Assembly (NCBI RefSeq): GCF_023283825.1
Contig: NZ_JAKILD010000001.1
Span: 1-64,000, forward strand
DNA length: 64,000 nucleotides
Source of the DNA: Shewanella olleyana
Lineage (GTDB): Bacteria; Pseudomonadota; Gammaproteobacteria; Enterobacterales; Shewanellaceae
Direction of reading: 5' to 3'
The translations under genes were made by a program, and so were the position numbers. A model generated the notes under the pieces. That model was not told the DNA's origin, made no database searches, and worked only from the letters and a program-made list of their open reading frames with translations. Every line of letters begins with the position of its first letter. Position 1 is the first letter of the stretch. Of the stretch, positions 1-9,437 are shown piece after piece.

Positions 1-384
1 GAACTTAATCCAAGGGTTACCAGCAACTTGAGACTGTGTTTCAGAGAACTTAATCCAAGGGTTACCAGCAACTTGAGACTGTGTATCAGAGAACTTAATC
101 CAAGGGTTACCAGCAACTTGAGACTGTGTTTCAGAGAACTTAATCCAAGGGTTACCGGCAACTTGAGATTGTGTATCAGAGAACTTAATCCAAGGGTTAC
201 CAGCAACTTGAGACTGTGTTTCAGAGAACTTAATCCAAGGGTTACCAGCAACTTGAGACTGTGTATCAGAGAACTTAATCCAAGGGTTACCGGCAACTTG
301 AGATTGTGTATCAGAGAACTTAATCCAAGGGTTACCAGCAACTTGAGATTGTGTTTCAGAGAACTTAATCCAAGGGTTACCAGC
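1..384 (-). repeat. 45-bp coding tandem repeat, 8 full copies plus part
   Basis: Eight head-to-tail 45-bp units occupy 1-360, with a further 24 bases of a ninth to 384. Units differ at only a few sites (tttcaga/tatcaga, ccagc/ccggc, gact/gatt). The period is exactly 15 codons and the changes are silent or E/D in the minus frame. The array continues past the left edge. Confidence 0.95.
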
Positions 385-480
385 AGTTGTGTTTGATGAT
401 GTATTAACATTTACTTCCGTTGTAATATTAGCAGCAGAAGTTGAAGTTAGAAGTGCAGCTATGATAATTCCGTTAATCAT
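1..480 (-). CDS. Secreted tandem-repeat protein (C-terminus beyond window)
   Basis: The minus strand reads ATG at 480 and stays open to base 1 (160 codons, no stop seen). The first 17 residues (MINGIIIAALLTSTSAA) look like a short signal peptide, although no basic residue precedes the hydrophobic core. After a linker rich in T, N and V the protein becomes a perfect 15-residue repeat, S(E/D)TQSQVAGNPWIKF, with eight full units plus a partial first one. The only amino-acid change among units is E/D at position 2; all other base changes are silent. The start is fixed by an in-frame TGA 12 bases upstream; GAGAG lies about 9 bases before the ATG. It lies 82 bases downstream of the c-di-GMP sensor gene on the same strand. 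I recognise no family. A surface or matrix repeat protein, or a multi-copy peptide precursor, is inference only. Confidence 0.8.
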   Translation of the reverse strand, partial: MINGIIIAALLTSTSAANITTEVNVNTSSNTTAGNPWIKFSETQSQVAGNPWIKFSDTQSQVAGNPWIKFSDTQSQVAGNPWIKFSETQSQVAGNPWIKFSDTQSQVAGNPWIKFSETQSQVAGNPWIKFSDTQSQVAGNPWIKFSETQSQVAGNPWIKF

Positions 481-562
481 TGTATTAATCTCTCAGTTCA
501 GGGTTAATAAAAAAGTTTTTTATTTGACGTCTGAACTGCTAGCTGCACTTGTTGTGCCAATG

Positions 563-3500
563 TTAACTGCTGAGGCGTTTTTCCTCTTGTTTGTCGAAAT
601 TTATATTTAGTAGTTTAGTAAAATCATTTTCTGGAACTGGCTTACTGAAAATGTATCCTTGGATTTCTTCACATTTTAATGCTTTTAATATATTGAGTTG
701 AGCATCATCCTCTACGCCTTCTCCAACCACAGACAAGCCCATGTTATGAGCGATAGTGATAATACTATCAACCATCTTAAGATCCCTATCTGACTTGCTG
801 ATATCGTCTACAAATGATTTATCTATTTTTAAACAGTGGATAGGGAATCGTTTTAAATAGGATAATGATGAGTAACCGGTACCAAAATCATCAAGCGCAA
901 GGGTTACGCCCATCTTCGCAAGCTGGTTCATTACCTTGATAGCATTTTCTGGATTTTTAATAATGGTGCTTTCAGTTATTTCAAGCTCTAAATGACAAGC
1001 AGGTAACTTTGTAAGCTGTAAGACGCTGGAGATACGTTGTTGTAAATCTGGAAGGGCAAACTGTCTAGATGATAAGTTAATCGCAACACGACCGTTAAAG
1101 ATGCCTTGTTCACGCCATTTCTGCGCAGCAAAGCAAGCCTTTCGTAAAACTAAATCGCCGATTTCAACAATAAGGCCATTTTCTTCTGCCAAAGGAATAA
1201 ATTCATTTGGACCGATAATACCATGATCTGGATGGACTAATCTTACCAAAGCTTCCATGCCAACGAGGTTATCCTCTTTTAAATCCACTTTAGGTTGATA
1301 GTAAACTTCAAATAAATCTTCTTTTAAACCTTCTCGGATTAAATTTTCAATCTCAAGTTGGCGTAGTGCATTTTGATTTAAGGATTCTGAATAGAATTGA
1401 TAGCGATTTCCGCCACCAGCCTTAGCGTGATACATAGCAATGTCAGCTTTACGCAGTAAGGCCTGTTCGTTTTGCTCATCTTCAGGATAAAGTACGATAC
1501 CGATACTGAGGCCAACAACTAAAGATTCGTTGTCGATTTTAAATTCTTCTTTCAGTGCATCGATTATTCGTGAGGCAATTGCCGCACATGAACCGATATC
1601 AGGGTTTTGATCAACTAAAATAGCAAATTCATCACCACCTAAACGATATAGGCTGACATGTTTAGGGACATTGTTTTGAATGCGTTTGGCAACATCGACT
1701 AATAACTCATCGCCTATTTGATGACCTAGAGAGTCATTGATACGTTTAAAATTATCTAAATCTAAAACCATCAAAGTATGATGAATATCTTTTTTGACTA
1801 GATTATTAAGTGTTACTTGCAAACTTGAGCGGTTGGGTAAACCGGTTAAAATATCGCTGTTGGTGAGCTTTCTAAGCTCTTCTTCTTGTTGCTTACGACG
1901 TGTGATATCGGAGAATACTCCAACGTAATGGGTGGTTTCACCTTGTTGGTTATATATCGCATCAACTGTTAGCTCCATTAAGAAGTGACTGCCATCACCT
2001 TTGTTGGCTTCAAGTTCATTGCTCCAACACCCTTGTTGGGACAATGAAGCATGAATTTGATTTGAGTAGGATTCAGGGTATCGCCCAAAGGAAAATAATT
2101 GACCAATAAATTCTTCTCGTGACTGGCTGGTTAATTCACAGCAAGCATCATTCACTTCAACAAAGCGGTACTTTTCATCAAGAATAAACATACCTTCTGA
2201 TATGTTTTCAATTGCGCGCTCAAATAAACGTAGCTGTTCTTCAGTTTGCTTGAGGTTATTAATATTTTTAATAGTACCTGTCATACGCACAGGGTTTTCT
2301 TTGTCATCCCTTTCTACAATTTTGGCTCTATCCAGGATCCACATCCAAAGGTCTTCACGACTCTTAACTCGGTAGGCGACTTCGAAATGATCTGTTAACC
2401 CCTTAAAGTGGTCATTAAGTGCAGTCTTGACTCGATTTTGATCTAAAGGGTGGATATTACTTTCTTCACCAGGTTTTCCTGAACGCTGACCATCTTGTGG
2501 AAATTCAAGGGTCCCCCAAATATTTGAACGGTATATTTCTCCAGTTTCAATATCCCAATCCCACATTTCATCGCCACTTCCCCAAAGTGATAACTTTAAT
2601 CTCTCCTCACTTAGGGCAATTTGTTTTTGAGTAAGTCTACGACGCAGTAGAATTTTTATAATAATGAAAAGCAAAATGAAGGAAATTAATGTATATGTAA
2701 GCTTAGCTTCAAAAGAATAATACCAAGGAGGAGTAATAGTTATTTGAATTGACTTAGTTTCACCCTGTCTATTTGATAGATTATTTACTGCATATACTTG
2801 AAAGTTGTAAGTTCCAGATGATAAATTAGTGTATGTAGCAGAATTTATATCTTTTGAAGGTAGCCAGTTATCATCTAAACCATCCATTTTGTAGTAGAAA
2901 GTAAAGTCTTCAAGTGACTTTCCTGGAGAGATAAAAGAAAAAGTAAAAGGGTATTCAGAAAACTTCAAAGTAATATTATCTTGTATGTTTATTGGTTTTT
3001 GTAAAATACCATTTCCTACTTCTGCTGATACATTAAATAATTGAAAATCAACTAGTGCTACATTGCTTGATGCTATGCTAACTGTTTCTTGATATATTTC
3101 AGAAGGATTTATGATGCTAATTCCGTCAGCTCCACTGAATAATGTGTTCTCACCTACAATAATGGAGCCTTGGGAGTTGTAATCACTTTGTGCTCCATGT
3201 CTTGTAGTTATGGTAATGTTTTTTCCACTGACTTTATTGGTAATATTTACTTCATTCGCTGATGATGAAACAATAAAATTATTGAGATTTTCAATAGAAT
3301 AAATAAGTTTATTGTTTTTAAATACCTCAGTTAAAGATAAGTCAGAAGTAGAGAGACTCAAGAGAGAATTTCGAGTTCCAAAAATTAAAGTATCACCATC
3401 CAAGTCAAGGCTTGTAACCATACTCTTATCATAAACTTTGATTGGGGTTTGTTTTCTAACTTTGAATAACCCACCTTGTGAGGCAATCCAAAAAGTCCCA

Positions 3501-4855
3501 TTCTTTTCCGCTATATCAAAAATGGGATAGCGTTCACCAGTCTCAACTACTCTAGTTTGTATACCTTCCTTATTATAGATGTATATTTTCCCATCAATGG
3601 TTGAAGCAAATAATTCATTATTCTCTATACTACTAGTGATAAAAGTATATTGGTTTTCTGAAACTTTTACTTCTTCATTGTTTAACAGGTTTACTTTGTA
3701 TAATCCATTAATACTTCCAATATATAAATCATTGTTTAATATGGTTATTGATTTTGGCCCTAAAGAATTGGACAAGTTTATAGAATTGATATGGTTTAAC
3801 TTTTTGTCTAATACTTTTATTTCAGAGGAGTCGACGGCAATAAAAAAGTTTGAATCATTTTCAACTATTGACCAAATATTATCAGTTACTAGCTTTGAAC
3901 TTTTTATTAGATTTCGGTTTCTATCAACTTTTATAAGGCCAAGGTTAACATCAGCAATAAAAGTAGTGGATTTTGTCTCCTTTATTAAGGGCCTTTTTAT
4001 TGACCCTTCTATAGGTATGAATCCTATATTTATAATTTTTTTATTATGTGTGATTTTTACAATGTTTGAACCAACAATAGAAGTTATTTCATTTCCATTT
4101 TTAGACTTTTCTAAATATGTAAGCTGTAAATTAGAAAACATTTGCTTTTTATTATTTTTATAGCTGTATACACCTGTAGGAGTTGAGACCACTAATTCAT
4201 CCATCAAATCAGTTATATCATTAGAGTTGACTTCTATAACAGATAATTCGCTGTTAATTAGTTTAAAAACATTCCCATCATAATTCCGTATGTAAATAGT
4301 GTTTTCTATTTCTACAACCCTTTTTACCTCTTGTAAAACTTCACTTTCAAATCCCCAAATAACTCTTGTTAATTCATCATTTAAAATTAAAATTTTATTA
4401 TTAAAACCAACTACAACGCCTTGTGATATTCTTGATATATGCCAGATAGGAGAAGTTATTTGTTTTCCTTCTATAATTATTGGCTCAAAAACCTCAGAAT
4501 TTTTGTCGAAAATAGCTAAACCTTTATCTGTGCCAACAACTAGTTGTTCGTGACTGTCAATAAATAATGTTTTGATAAATGAACTGGGTAAATTTGAAGT
4601 GCTATCTTCTGCATAAAAATGTCTAAAACTTTTTCCATCAAAACGGTTTAAGCCGTTAACAGTTCCTAACCATACATAGCCTTCACTATCTTCTACAATG
4701 CTAGTGATTGTCGACTGAGAAAGTCCATCGTCTACATTGTAATTTTCGGTATTAAGCAGTAATTCATAATTTTCAGCAGAATCAGCAAAAGCGAAACCCG
4801 TTAAAGCATGGGCTAGGAGAAATGTACAAATCAAGAACCGACTTATCATCTGCAT
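563..4855 (-). CDS. Sensor diguanylate cyclase/phosphodiesterase: propeller, Y_Y_Y, TM, two PAS, GGDEF, EAL
   Basis: This 1430-residue membrane sensor should make and/or break cyclic di-GMP. Residues 1-24 are a signal peptide (cleavage after AFA). A two-component-regulator beta-propeller follows (first blade has DGLSQSTITSIVEDSEGYVWLGT), then a Y_Y_Y domain near 635-705 and one transmembrane helix near 715-738, placing the propeller in the periplasm. The cytoplasmic part has a PAS_3-like domain (about 750-870), a second PAS (about 880-990), GGDEF with an intact signature near residue 1073, and EAL near 1201 with DDFGTGYSS and GEGVE present, so both catalytic sites look usable. No RxxD inhibitory site precedes GGDEF. 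The propeller half is visibly more AT-rich than the catalytic half. The start has no clear ribosome site; codon 3 is also ATG. The ligand is unknown. Confidence 0.92.
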   Translation of the reverse strand: MQMISRFLICTFLLAHALTGFAFADSAENYELLLNTENYNVDDGLSQSTITSIVEDSEGYVWLGTVNGLNRFDGKSFRHFYAEDSTSNLPSSFIKTLFIDSHEQLVVGTDKGLAIFDKNSEVFEPIIIEGKQITSPIWHISRISQGVVVGFNNKILILNDELTRVIWGFESEVLQEVKRVVEIENTIYIRNYDGNVFKLINSELSVIEVNSNDITDLMDELVVSTPTGVYSYKNNKKQMFSNLQLTYLEKSKNGNEITSIVGSNIVKITHNKKIINIGFIPIEGSIKRPLIKETKSTTFIADVNLGLIKVDRNRNLIKSSKLVTDNIWSIVENDSNFFIAVDSSEIKVLDKKLNHINSINLSNSLGPKSITILNNDLYIGSINGLYKVNLLNNEEVKVSENQYTFITSSIENNELFASTIDGKIYIYNKEGIQTRVVETGERYPIFDIAEKNGTFWIASQGGLFKVRKQTPIKVYDKSMVTSLDLDGDTLIFGTRNSLLSLSTSDLSLTEVFKNNKLIYSIENLNNFIVSSSANEVNITNKVSGKNITITTRHGAQSDYNSQGSIIVGENTLFSGADGISIINPSEIYQETVSIASSNVALVDFQLFNVSAEVGNGILQKPINIQDNITLKFSEYPFTFSFISPGKSLEDFTFYYKMDGLDDNWLPSKDINSATYTNLSSGTYNFQVYAVNNLSNRQGETKSIQITITPPWYYSFEAKLTYTLISFILLFIIIKILLRRRLTQKQIALSEERLKLSLWGSGDEMWDWDIETGEIYRSNIWGTLEFPQDGQRSGKPGEESNIHPLDQNRVKTALNDHFKGLTDHFEVAYRVKSREDLWMWILDRAKIVERDDKENPVRMTGTIKNINNLKQTEEQLRLFERAIENISEGMFILDEKYRFVEVNDACCELTSQSREEFIGQLFSFGRYPESYSNQIHASLSQQGCWSNELEANKGDGSHFLMELTVDAIYNQQGETTHYVGVFSDITRRKQQEEELRKLTNSDILTGLPNRSSLQVTLNNLVKKDIHHTLMVLDLDNFKRINDSLGHQIGDELLVDVAKRIQNNVPKHVSLYRLGGDEFAILVDQNPDIGSCAAIASRIIDALKEEFKIDNESLVVGLSIGIVLYPEDEQNEQALLRKADIAMYHAKAGGGNRYQFYSESLNQNALRQLEIENLIREGLKEDLFEVYYQPKVDLKEDNLVGMEALVRLVHPDHGIIGPNEFIPLAEENGLIVEIGDLVLRKACFAAQKWREQGIFNGRVAINLSSRQFALPDLQQRISSVLQLTKLPACHLELEITESTIIKNPENAIKVMNQLAKMGVTLALDDFGTGYSSLSYLKRFPIHCLKIDKSFVDDISKSDRDLKMVDSIITIAHNMGLSVVGEGVEDDAQLNILKALKCEEIQGYIFSKPVPENDFTKLLNINFDKQEEKRLSS

Positions 4856-4856
4856 A

Positions 4857-4870
4857 AAAAGTATACTTTT
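4857..4870. promoter_or_regulatory. Perfect 14-bp palindrome just upstream of the sensor gene
   Basis: AAAAGTATACTTTT is its own reverse complement and ends two bases before the sensor start codon at 4855. It could be an operator or a leader hairpin, but it is AT-rich and may be chance. Confidence 0.25.
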
Positions 4871-5128
4871 ATCTTCTGTAATCTAGAATTATTCAAGGTA
4901 ATACTCCACTTTTTCAGAAAGTTAATACTTTGTCAAAAATTGGTAAGAATAAAAATAATATAATTAAATTCTCTGTATTAATTTTAAACAAACAATAGCT
5001 TGCAATGATTAAAAATCGAACTTAATCATCTTTGATAGTCGAAATTAGTAGCTTTTTACACTGTAAAAATCGTTATCGATGATAGTTTTATAAAATCTGT
5101 AAATGTTTTTTAACGTCATCATTTTTTC

Positions 5129-7942
5129 TTAGAATTCAAATTTATCCGCATTTTGTTTAAAGCCTTTTAAGTCAGTAATGACATGCGCGGTAGGCATTGG
5201 CTCTAATTGGTTATGTTGCTCTCCAGCATTAAACATCACTAATCGGTCACTGTGTTTACTGCGCATATTGCTGACAATAAATTTAATAAGGTCGGCACGA
5301 GTAAATTGTTTGATTTCTTCAACGACTCTTTCACGCTGTTTGAAATCATAATCTCGGTTGCCAAGACAAACCCAATAGCGCTGGCTTCGGCTCTTAAGGT
5401 TGGCGTCTTTTTCTAAAATTTGATTTATTAAGCCAAGTTTGGTCGCTTCCCATTGTTCTTTAGTGATTTGCATGACGGCATAATTAAAGTCAGCAATAAA
5501 CTCATCAATGGCTTCGAGTAACTTGCGAGGTCCGGTGGTTGGTGATTGTATGTAGAAAATCATCCCTGGGTGGCGATTGAGTGGCAGATATCCCGTTCCG
5601 ACCATATAACCAAGCTGTTTTTCTGTCCTTAGCTCATGGAAAAAAGTAGACGACATTGTGTGGTTTAGCAAGCTAAATAGGCCAACAGTATGAGCTGTTG
5701 TTTGATTTGATTGATAATAAACGATGATTGCACTGTCTTGATGTTCAACTGATAGTTCACGCATTAGCGTGCCTCTGCTGGTGAGGTTAATCAACTCTCG
5801 GCTTGATTCTGCACTCGGTTTGGTGACAAGAGATAATACCAATTTTAATCGCTTCGCAAGCTGCTGAGTTTCACTGACAAGCCAATCACCGTACACTAAT
5901 CCTTCTACATATATTTTCTCGTAAAAGGCGCTCACGTGATTATGTAGTTCATCTAAAGTGACATCCTCTAGCATTTCTGCCATTTTGGCTGGCTCATAAG
6001 AACGTTTTTGAAGTGTAACTGTTAAGCTGGTAAATAATTGTGCGATAGGTTTTGCTTGAGCGACGTTTGTCCAGCTTCTGAGTAATTGCTTTTTAATCAG
6101 TTTAAAGCGTTCTTGGGTAAAGTTTCTTTCACGCGCTTTTTCAATCACTAAAGCAAGTAAGGTTTCTTGGTTACCGGTAAATCCCGTTAAATGCAGAGTG
6201 ATCCCACCTTGATGGGGATATATATTGTAATTAAGTCCAGCCACTTCCGCTTGATAAGTCGATTCAGTTAAGTAATCTAAAAGCATTTCGACATATAAAC
6301 GAGTTAACGCTGCATGCTTCGGCGTTGGGCTGGCATTTTCAGAATCCAGTGACAGATATAAATGACCCTTTGGGACATTAAACTCATCATCTTTACGATG
6401 CCAAATGCGATAACCTTCATCTTCTGCAACCACAATCGGTACGTCGCTTTTACTTGGCTCTATTCGTGACTTAGGATTATTGACAATAAAAGGGTTTTTA
6501 GTGGGAAGCGCTAATTCCTTTCTCGGTTTCGCTTGTAACCAATGCTCAATTTTATCCGCTGGGATAGCTTCGGTTGAGTAAGGTGTAAAATACCATTTAG
6601 CTTGCTGGTTAGTACTGACTTCTCTTGAAACGAGCTGAGTACGCATATTAGTAGGTGATAACAAGTCTAATAAGCTTAATGATTCTTTAGCATCTAAGCC
6701 GTCCATTCGATAATCACCAAACACTATGTCTTCAACTTTATAGTGCTGCATATTAATACTGAGGTGACTGGCTAAATCGAGGATCTTGATTTGTTCTTGG
6801 AATTTAAATGCGGTGGTTAATAAGCTTGAACGCTCATCATAACGCCAAGACTCAATGCCTGATTCGCGGATCAATTGAATATATTCAAATGTACATTCAA
6901 TAATCGTATCGAGTTGCTGCAGGCCTTTTTCAGTTAGCTGAATACTAATACTGTAGTCTTTAAAGTTGTAGCCGTTAACACCGCCTCCAGCTGACAGATT
7001 ATTTGCAAAACCTTGCTCTTTTAAGTAGGACAGTAAACTGCCAGGGCTTTCATTGCCTAATAAATGACTAATAAAAGTCAGCGGTTTACGTTGATAAAAA
7101 GGCTCGATAGATGGAAGAGCAAAACTAATATTTAATCTTTTTTGGTCTTTTACTGGCGAAATATTAATGTGCTTAAGTTTCGCGTCTTCATTAAGGTAGG
7201 GGGTATCAGGGTAACTTGATTGTGCCTTTCTATTTTGTACTCCACTAAAAAAGTGCTGGGCTAATTTAGCTTGTTCATCCAAGGAAAGCGGTGACACTAC
7301 ACACAGAGTCATAATATTTGCGCTATATTTTGACTGATAAAACTCAACTAACTCTTGCCTAATATCCGCCTCATCACCTGCAAGCGTTTGTAAATTACCT
7401 ACCGAAAATTTACTGAAAGGGTGCGCAGGGTTCACAGACTCTTTTTGGACTTGATATACCCGTCGTATATCATCTTTTAGCTTTAGGCTATATTCTGAAT
7501 CAATAGCGTGCCTTTCTCTATCAACCAGCTCTAAATCGAACTTCGGTGCGATAAAAAATTGGCTGAACCTGTCTAAAGACTCTTCGAAATGTTCTGCATC
7601 AATACTGTAAAAAAAGTTTGTTTGTTCAGTGCCTGTCCATGCATTGTTTGAACCACCATGTTGATTGATGAATTGGTGATATTCGCCTGAATCAGGAAAC
7701 TTTTCTGTGCCTAAAAACAGCATATGTTCTAAAAAGTGTGCCATACCTGGACGAGATGTTGGGTCGTCAAAATGGCCAACAGACACTGTCATTGACGCAG
7801 CCGCCTGAGTCGCTGTTTTATCTTTAACGAGTAAGACCCGTAATGCGTTATCAAGCACAATATGTCGGTATTGGCGATGGTCATTTGGGCTGGTAACAAT
7901 AGTATTTTGTGTGTTTAGTGCTGTGTCTGGTTTTATGGTCAA
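5129..7942 (-). CDS. M16 zinc metallopeptidase (insulinase/pitrilysin family)
   Basis: This 937-residue protein is a full-length pitrilysin-type peptidase, which cuts peptides inside a closed zinc-containing chamber. The inverted zinc motif HFLEH is at residues 69-73 and the third zinc ligand Glu150 in SEYSLK lies 76 residues further on, the classic HxxEH-(76)-E spacing. GSNNAWTGTEQTNFFY, conserved in pitrilysins, follows the first motif. The C-terminal half holds the usual inactive repeats, with the HELRTEKQLGYMVGTGY signature. No signal peptide is seen, unlike periplasmic E. coli pitrilysin, so the enzyme is probably cytoplasmic. It is divergent from sixA. Peptide substrates cannot be deduced. 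Confidence 0.93.
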   Translation of the reverse strand: MTIKPDTALNTQNTIVTSPNDHRQYRHIVLDNALRVLLVKDKTATQAAASMTVSVGHFDDPTSRPGMAHFLEHMLFLGTEKFPDSGEYHQFINQHGGSNNAWTGTEQTNFFYSIDAEHFEESLDRFSQFFIAPKFDLELVDRERHAIDSEYSLKLKDDIRRVYQVQKESVNPAHPFSKFSVGNLQTLAGDEADIRQELVEFYQSKYSANIMTLCVVSPLSLDEQAKLAQHFFSGVQNRKAQSSYPDTPYLNEDAKLKHINISPVKDQKRLNISFALPSIEPFYQRKPLTFISHLLGNESPGSLLSYLKEQGFANNLSAGGGVNGYNFKDYSISIQLTEKGLQQLDTIIECTFEYIQLIRESGIESWRYDERSSLLTTAFKFQEQIKILDLASHLSINMQHYKVEDIVFGDYRMDGLDAKESLSLLDLLSPTNMRTQLVSREVSTNQQAKWYFTPYSTEAIPADKIEHWLQAKPRKELALPTKNPFIVNNPKSRIEPSKSDVPIVVAEDEGYRIWHRKDDEFNVPKGHLYLSLDSENASPTPKHAALTRLYVEMLLDYLTESTYQAEVAGLNYNIYPHQGGITLHLTGFTGNQETLLALVIEKARERNFTQERFKLIKKQLLRSWTNVAQAKPIAQLFTSLTVTLQKRSYEPAKMAEMLEDVTLDELHNHVSAFYEKIYVEGLVYGDWLVSETQQLAKRLKLVLSLVTKPSAESSRELINLTSRGTLMRELSVEHQDSAIIVYYQSNQTTAHTVGLFSLLNHTMSSTFFHELRTEKQLGYMVGTGYLPLNRHPGMIFYIQSPTTGPRKLLEAIDEFIADFNYAVMQITKEQWEATKLGLINQILEKDANLKSRSQRYWVCLGNRDYDFKQRERVVEEIKQFTRADLIKFIVSNMRSKHSDRLVMFNAGEQHNQLEPMPTAHVITDLKGFKQNADKFEF

Positions 7943-8117
7943 GATAATGCTCCAGATAAGAAGGCTTGTTATATATTGTTCTCGTTGGCGACTTTTAGCA
8001 AATATCTAATGAAAATATCGACTAAAGACTAATTAATTTTAGTTGATTGTTACTTTGTAGATGGGATATTTAAGGCTACAATTGGAAAACAAACACAATA
8101 ATAAATGAGTAGCGATA

Positions 8118-8609
8118 ATGAGCAGCAATAGAAGTATGCAGCTATTTTTGATGCGACATGGTGAAGCAGGCTTTGATGCACCATCGGATAGAGAAAGAAT
8201 GCTATCGCAATTAGGGCGCACTCAGTCTAACGCAATGGCGAACTGGCTGACAGAAAAGGTCAGTAGTGTCGACTTAGTGATTGTGAGCCCTTATTTAAGA
8301 GCACAACAAACGTGGCAAGAAGTGGCTAAACACCTGCCAGAGCCAAGTAAATGGTTAGTATTAGATGATATTACTCCGTCTGGAAGCCCGCAAATTGCAG
8401 TTGATGCCATTTTGGCATATGCCGAACATTATCAAGCACGTAAAGTGCTAGTGATTGCTCACATGCCAATTCTTGGTTATATGGTCAGTGAGTTAGTAGC
8501 AGGAATGGAGCCGCCTATTTTTGCGACATCAGCAATTGCATCCATTGAGCGAAATGAACATGGTGGGCATTTTGATTTAATGCAAACTCCAGCTCAAATG
8601 AGTGCTTAA
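8118..8609 (+). CDS. sixA: Phosphohistidine phosphatase SixA
   Basis: This 163-residue protein belongs to the histidine phosphatase (RHG) superfamily and matches SixA, which removes phosphate from phosphohistidine on phosphotransfer proteins. The catalytic RHGEAG is at residues 13-18, SPYLRAQQT gives the second Arg, and the late His is in VIAHMPILGY. It is the usual SixA length. ATG8118 is chosen; ATG8136 (codon 7) is an alternative, and an ATG at 8105 is out of frame. It converges on smrB, with an inverted repeat between the two genes. Confidence 0.9.
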   Translation: MSSNRSMQLFLMRHGEAGFDAPSDRERMLSQLGRTQSNAMANWLTEKVSSVDLVIVSPYLRAQQTWQEVAKHLPEPSKWLVLDDITPSGSPQIAVDAILAYAEHYQARKVLVIAHMPILGYMVSELVAGMEPPIFATSAIASIERNEHGGHFDLMQTPAQMSA

Positions 8610-8689
8610 ATCTGATTTAGCACTTTTCATGACAACATGAGCTTTATTGGTTGATAACGTTATTAGTAGATGAGTTTATTAGATAGCGA

Positions 8690-8719
8690 AGTGCTTAGAT
8701 GTTGAAACAACTAAGCACT
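8690..8719. terminator. Inverted repeat between convergent sixA and smrB
   Basis: AGTGCTTAG at 8690-8698 pairs perfectly with CTAAGCACT at 8711-8719 across a 12-base loop. No long T tract follows on either strand, so termination is plausible but not certain. Confidence 0.45.
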
Positions 8720-8829
8720 CATTTGTGAGTCTCTACTAAAGTAAATTGCTGAGATTTCCTACTATGAGATCTCTTACTAGTAGCTAGTAGCGATTTGCTA
8801 AAGTTATCTAGTCAAAGTGCTGTCTTTAA

Positions 8830-9357
8830 TTATCTGCGGTGAGCGTGTTCGCCAATATCAATGAGTATTAATAATGCAGCATCAGCGCCCCATTCTTTAG
8901 GAGCATGGTGAAACGCTTTAACCTTTGGGTGTTGAGCCAGCCACATGGGTAGTTGTTGCTTTAATATCCCAGAACCATAGCCATGCATTACACAACAGCA
9001 AAGAATATGTTGCTTAACGCATGCCTGCAGCAAAGCGGCTAATTCAAGTTTAGCTTCGGCTTGGCGCATACCATGTAAATCAAGCAATAAGTCAGGTTGA
9101 TAATCTCCACGACGTAATCGCTTCAATTCAATTTTTTCTACGCCTTCGTTTAACCAGCGCATTGGCCCTTCAACAGGTAAAATTGGCTGATAGTTATCCG
9201 AAAAATAGCTATCAGCATAAACCTGCTGTTCTTTTACTTCGACTTGTTGTTTGGATTTGACCGACTGCTTAAAGTGGTGTTTATCTTGATTTAGTGGTTT
9301 AACGCCGCCAAATTGCTCTGAAAACAACGCAAAGTCAGGATTATTTTCTTTATTCAT
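8830..9357 (-). CDS. smrB: Ribosome rescue endonuclease SmrB
   Basis: This 175-residue Smr-domain protein matches SmrB (YfcN), which in E. coli cleaves mRNA between collided ribosomes. The first ~80 residues are a basic, low-complexity arm. The Smr domain follows, with DLHGM at 93-97 and the HGYGSG loop at 125-130, then the conserved stretch LAQHPKVKAFHHAPKEWGADAALL. It is divergent from prmB, the same arrangement as in E. coli, which supports orthology. No strong ribosome site is visible before ATG9357. Confidence 0.93.
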   Translation of the reverse strand: MNKENNPDFALFSEQFGGVKPLNQDKHHFKQSVKSKQQVEVKEQQVYADSYFSDNYQPILPVEGPMRWLNEGVEKIELKRLRRGDYQPDLLLDLHGMRQAEAKLELAALLQACVKQHILCCCVMHGYGSGILKQQLPMWLAQHPKVKAFHHAPKEWGADAALLILIDIGEHAHRR

Positions 9358-9437
9358 GGCGCTATTGTATTGAATTCTAGGTCATCTTAATAGACTTCAG
9401 TTACAATGGTCAGGAACAATTTTTCAGGAGTTATGTT

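Noticed and set aside
1..384. CRISPR array
   Set aside because: The 45-bp units are contiguous with no unique spacers and keep codon phase.
28..396. Plus-strand ORF of repeated RELNPRVTSNL units
   Set aside because: It is the complement of the minus-strand repeat gene; silent changes and the signal-like start fit the minus frame instead.
389..610. Plus-strand 73-residue ORF
   Set aside because: It overlaps the start of the repeat gene and the end of the sensor gene, and has no ribosome site or family.
3579..4163. Plus-strand hydrophobic ORF
   Set aside because: It is antisense to the propeller coding region; hydrophobicity comes from AT-rich complement codons.
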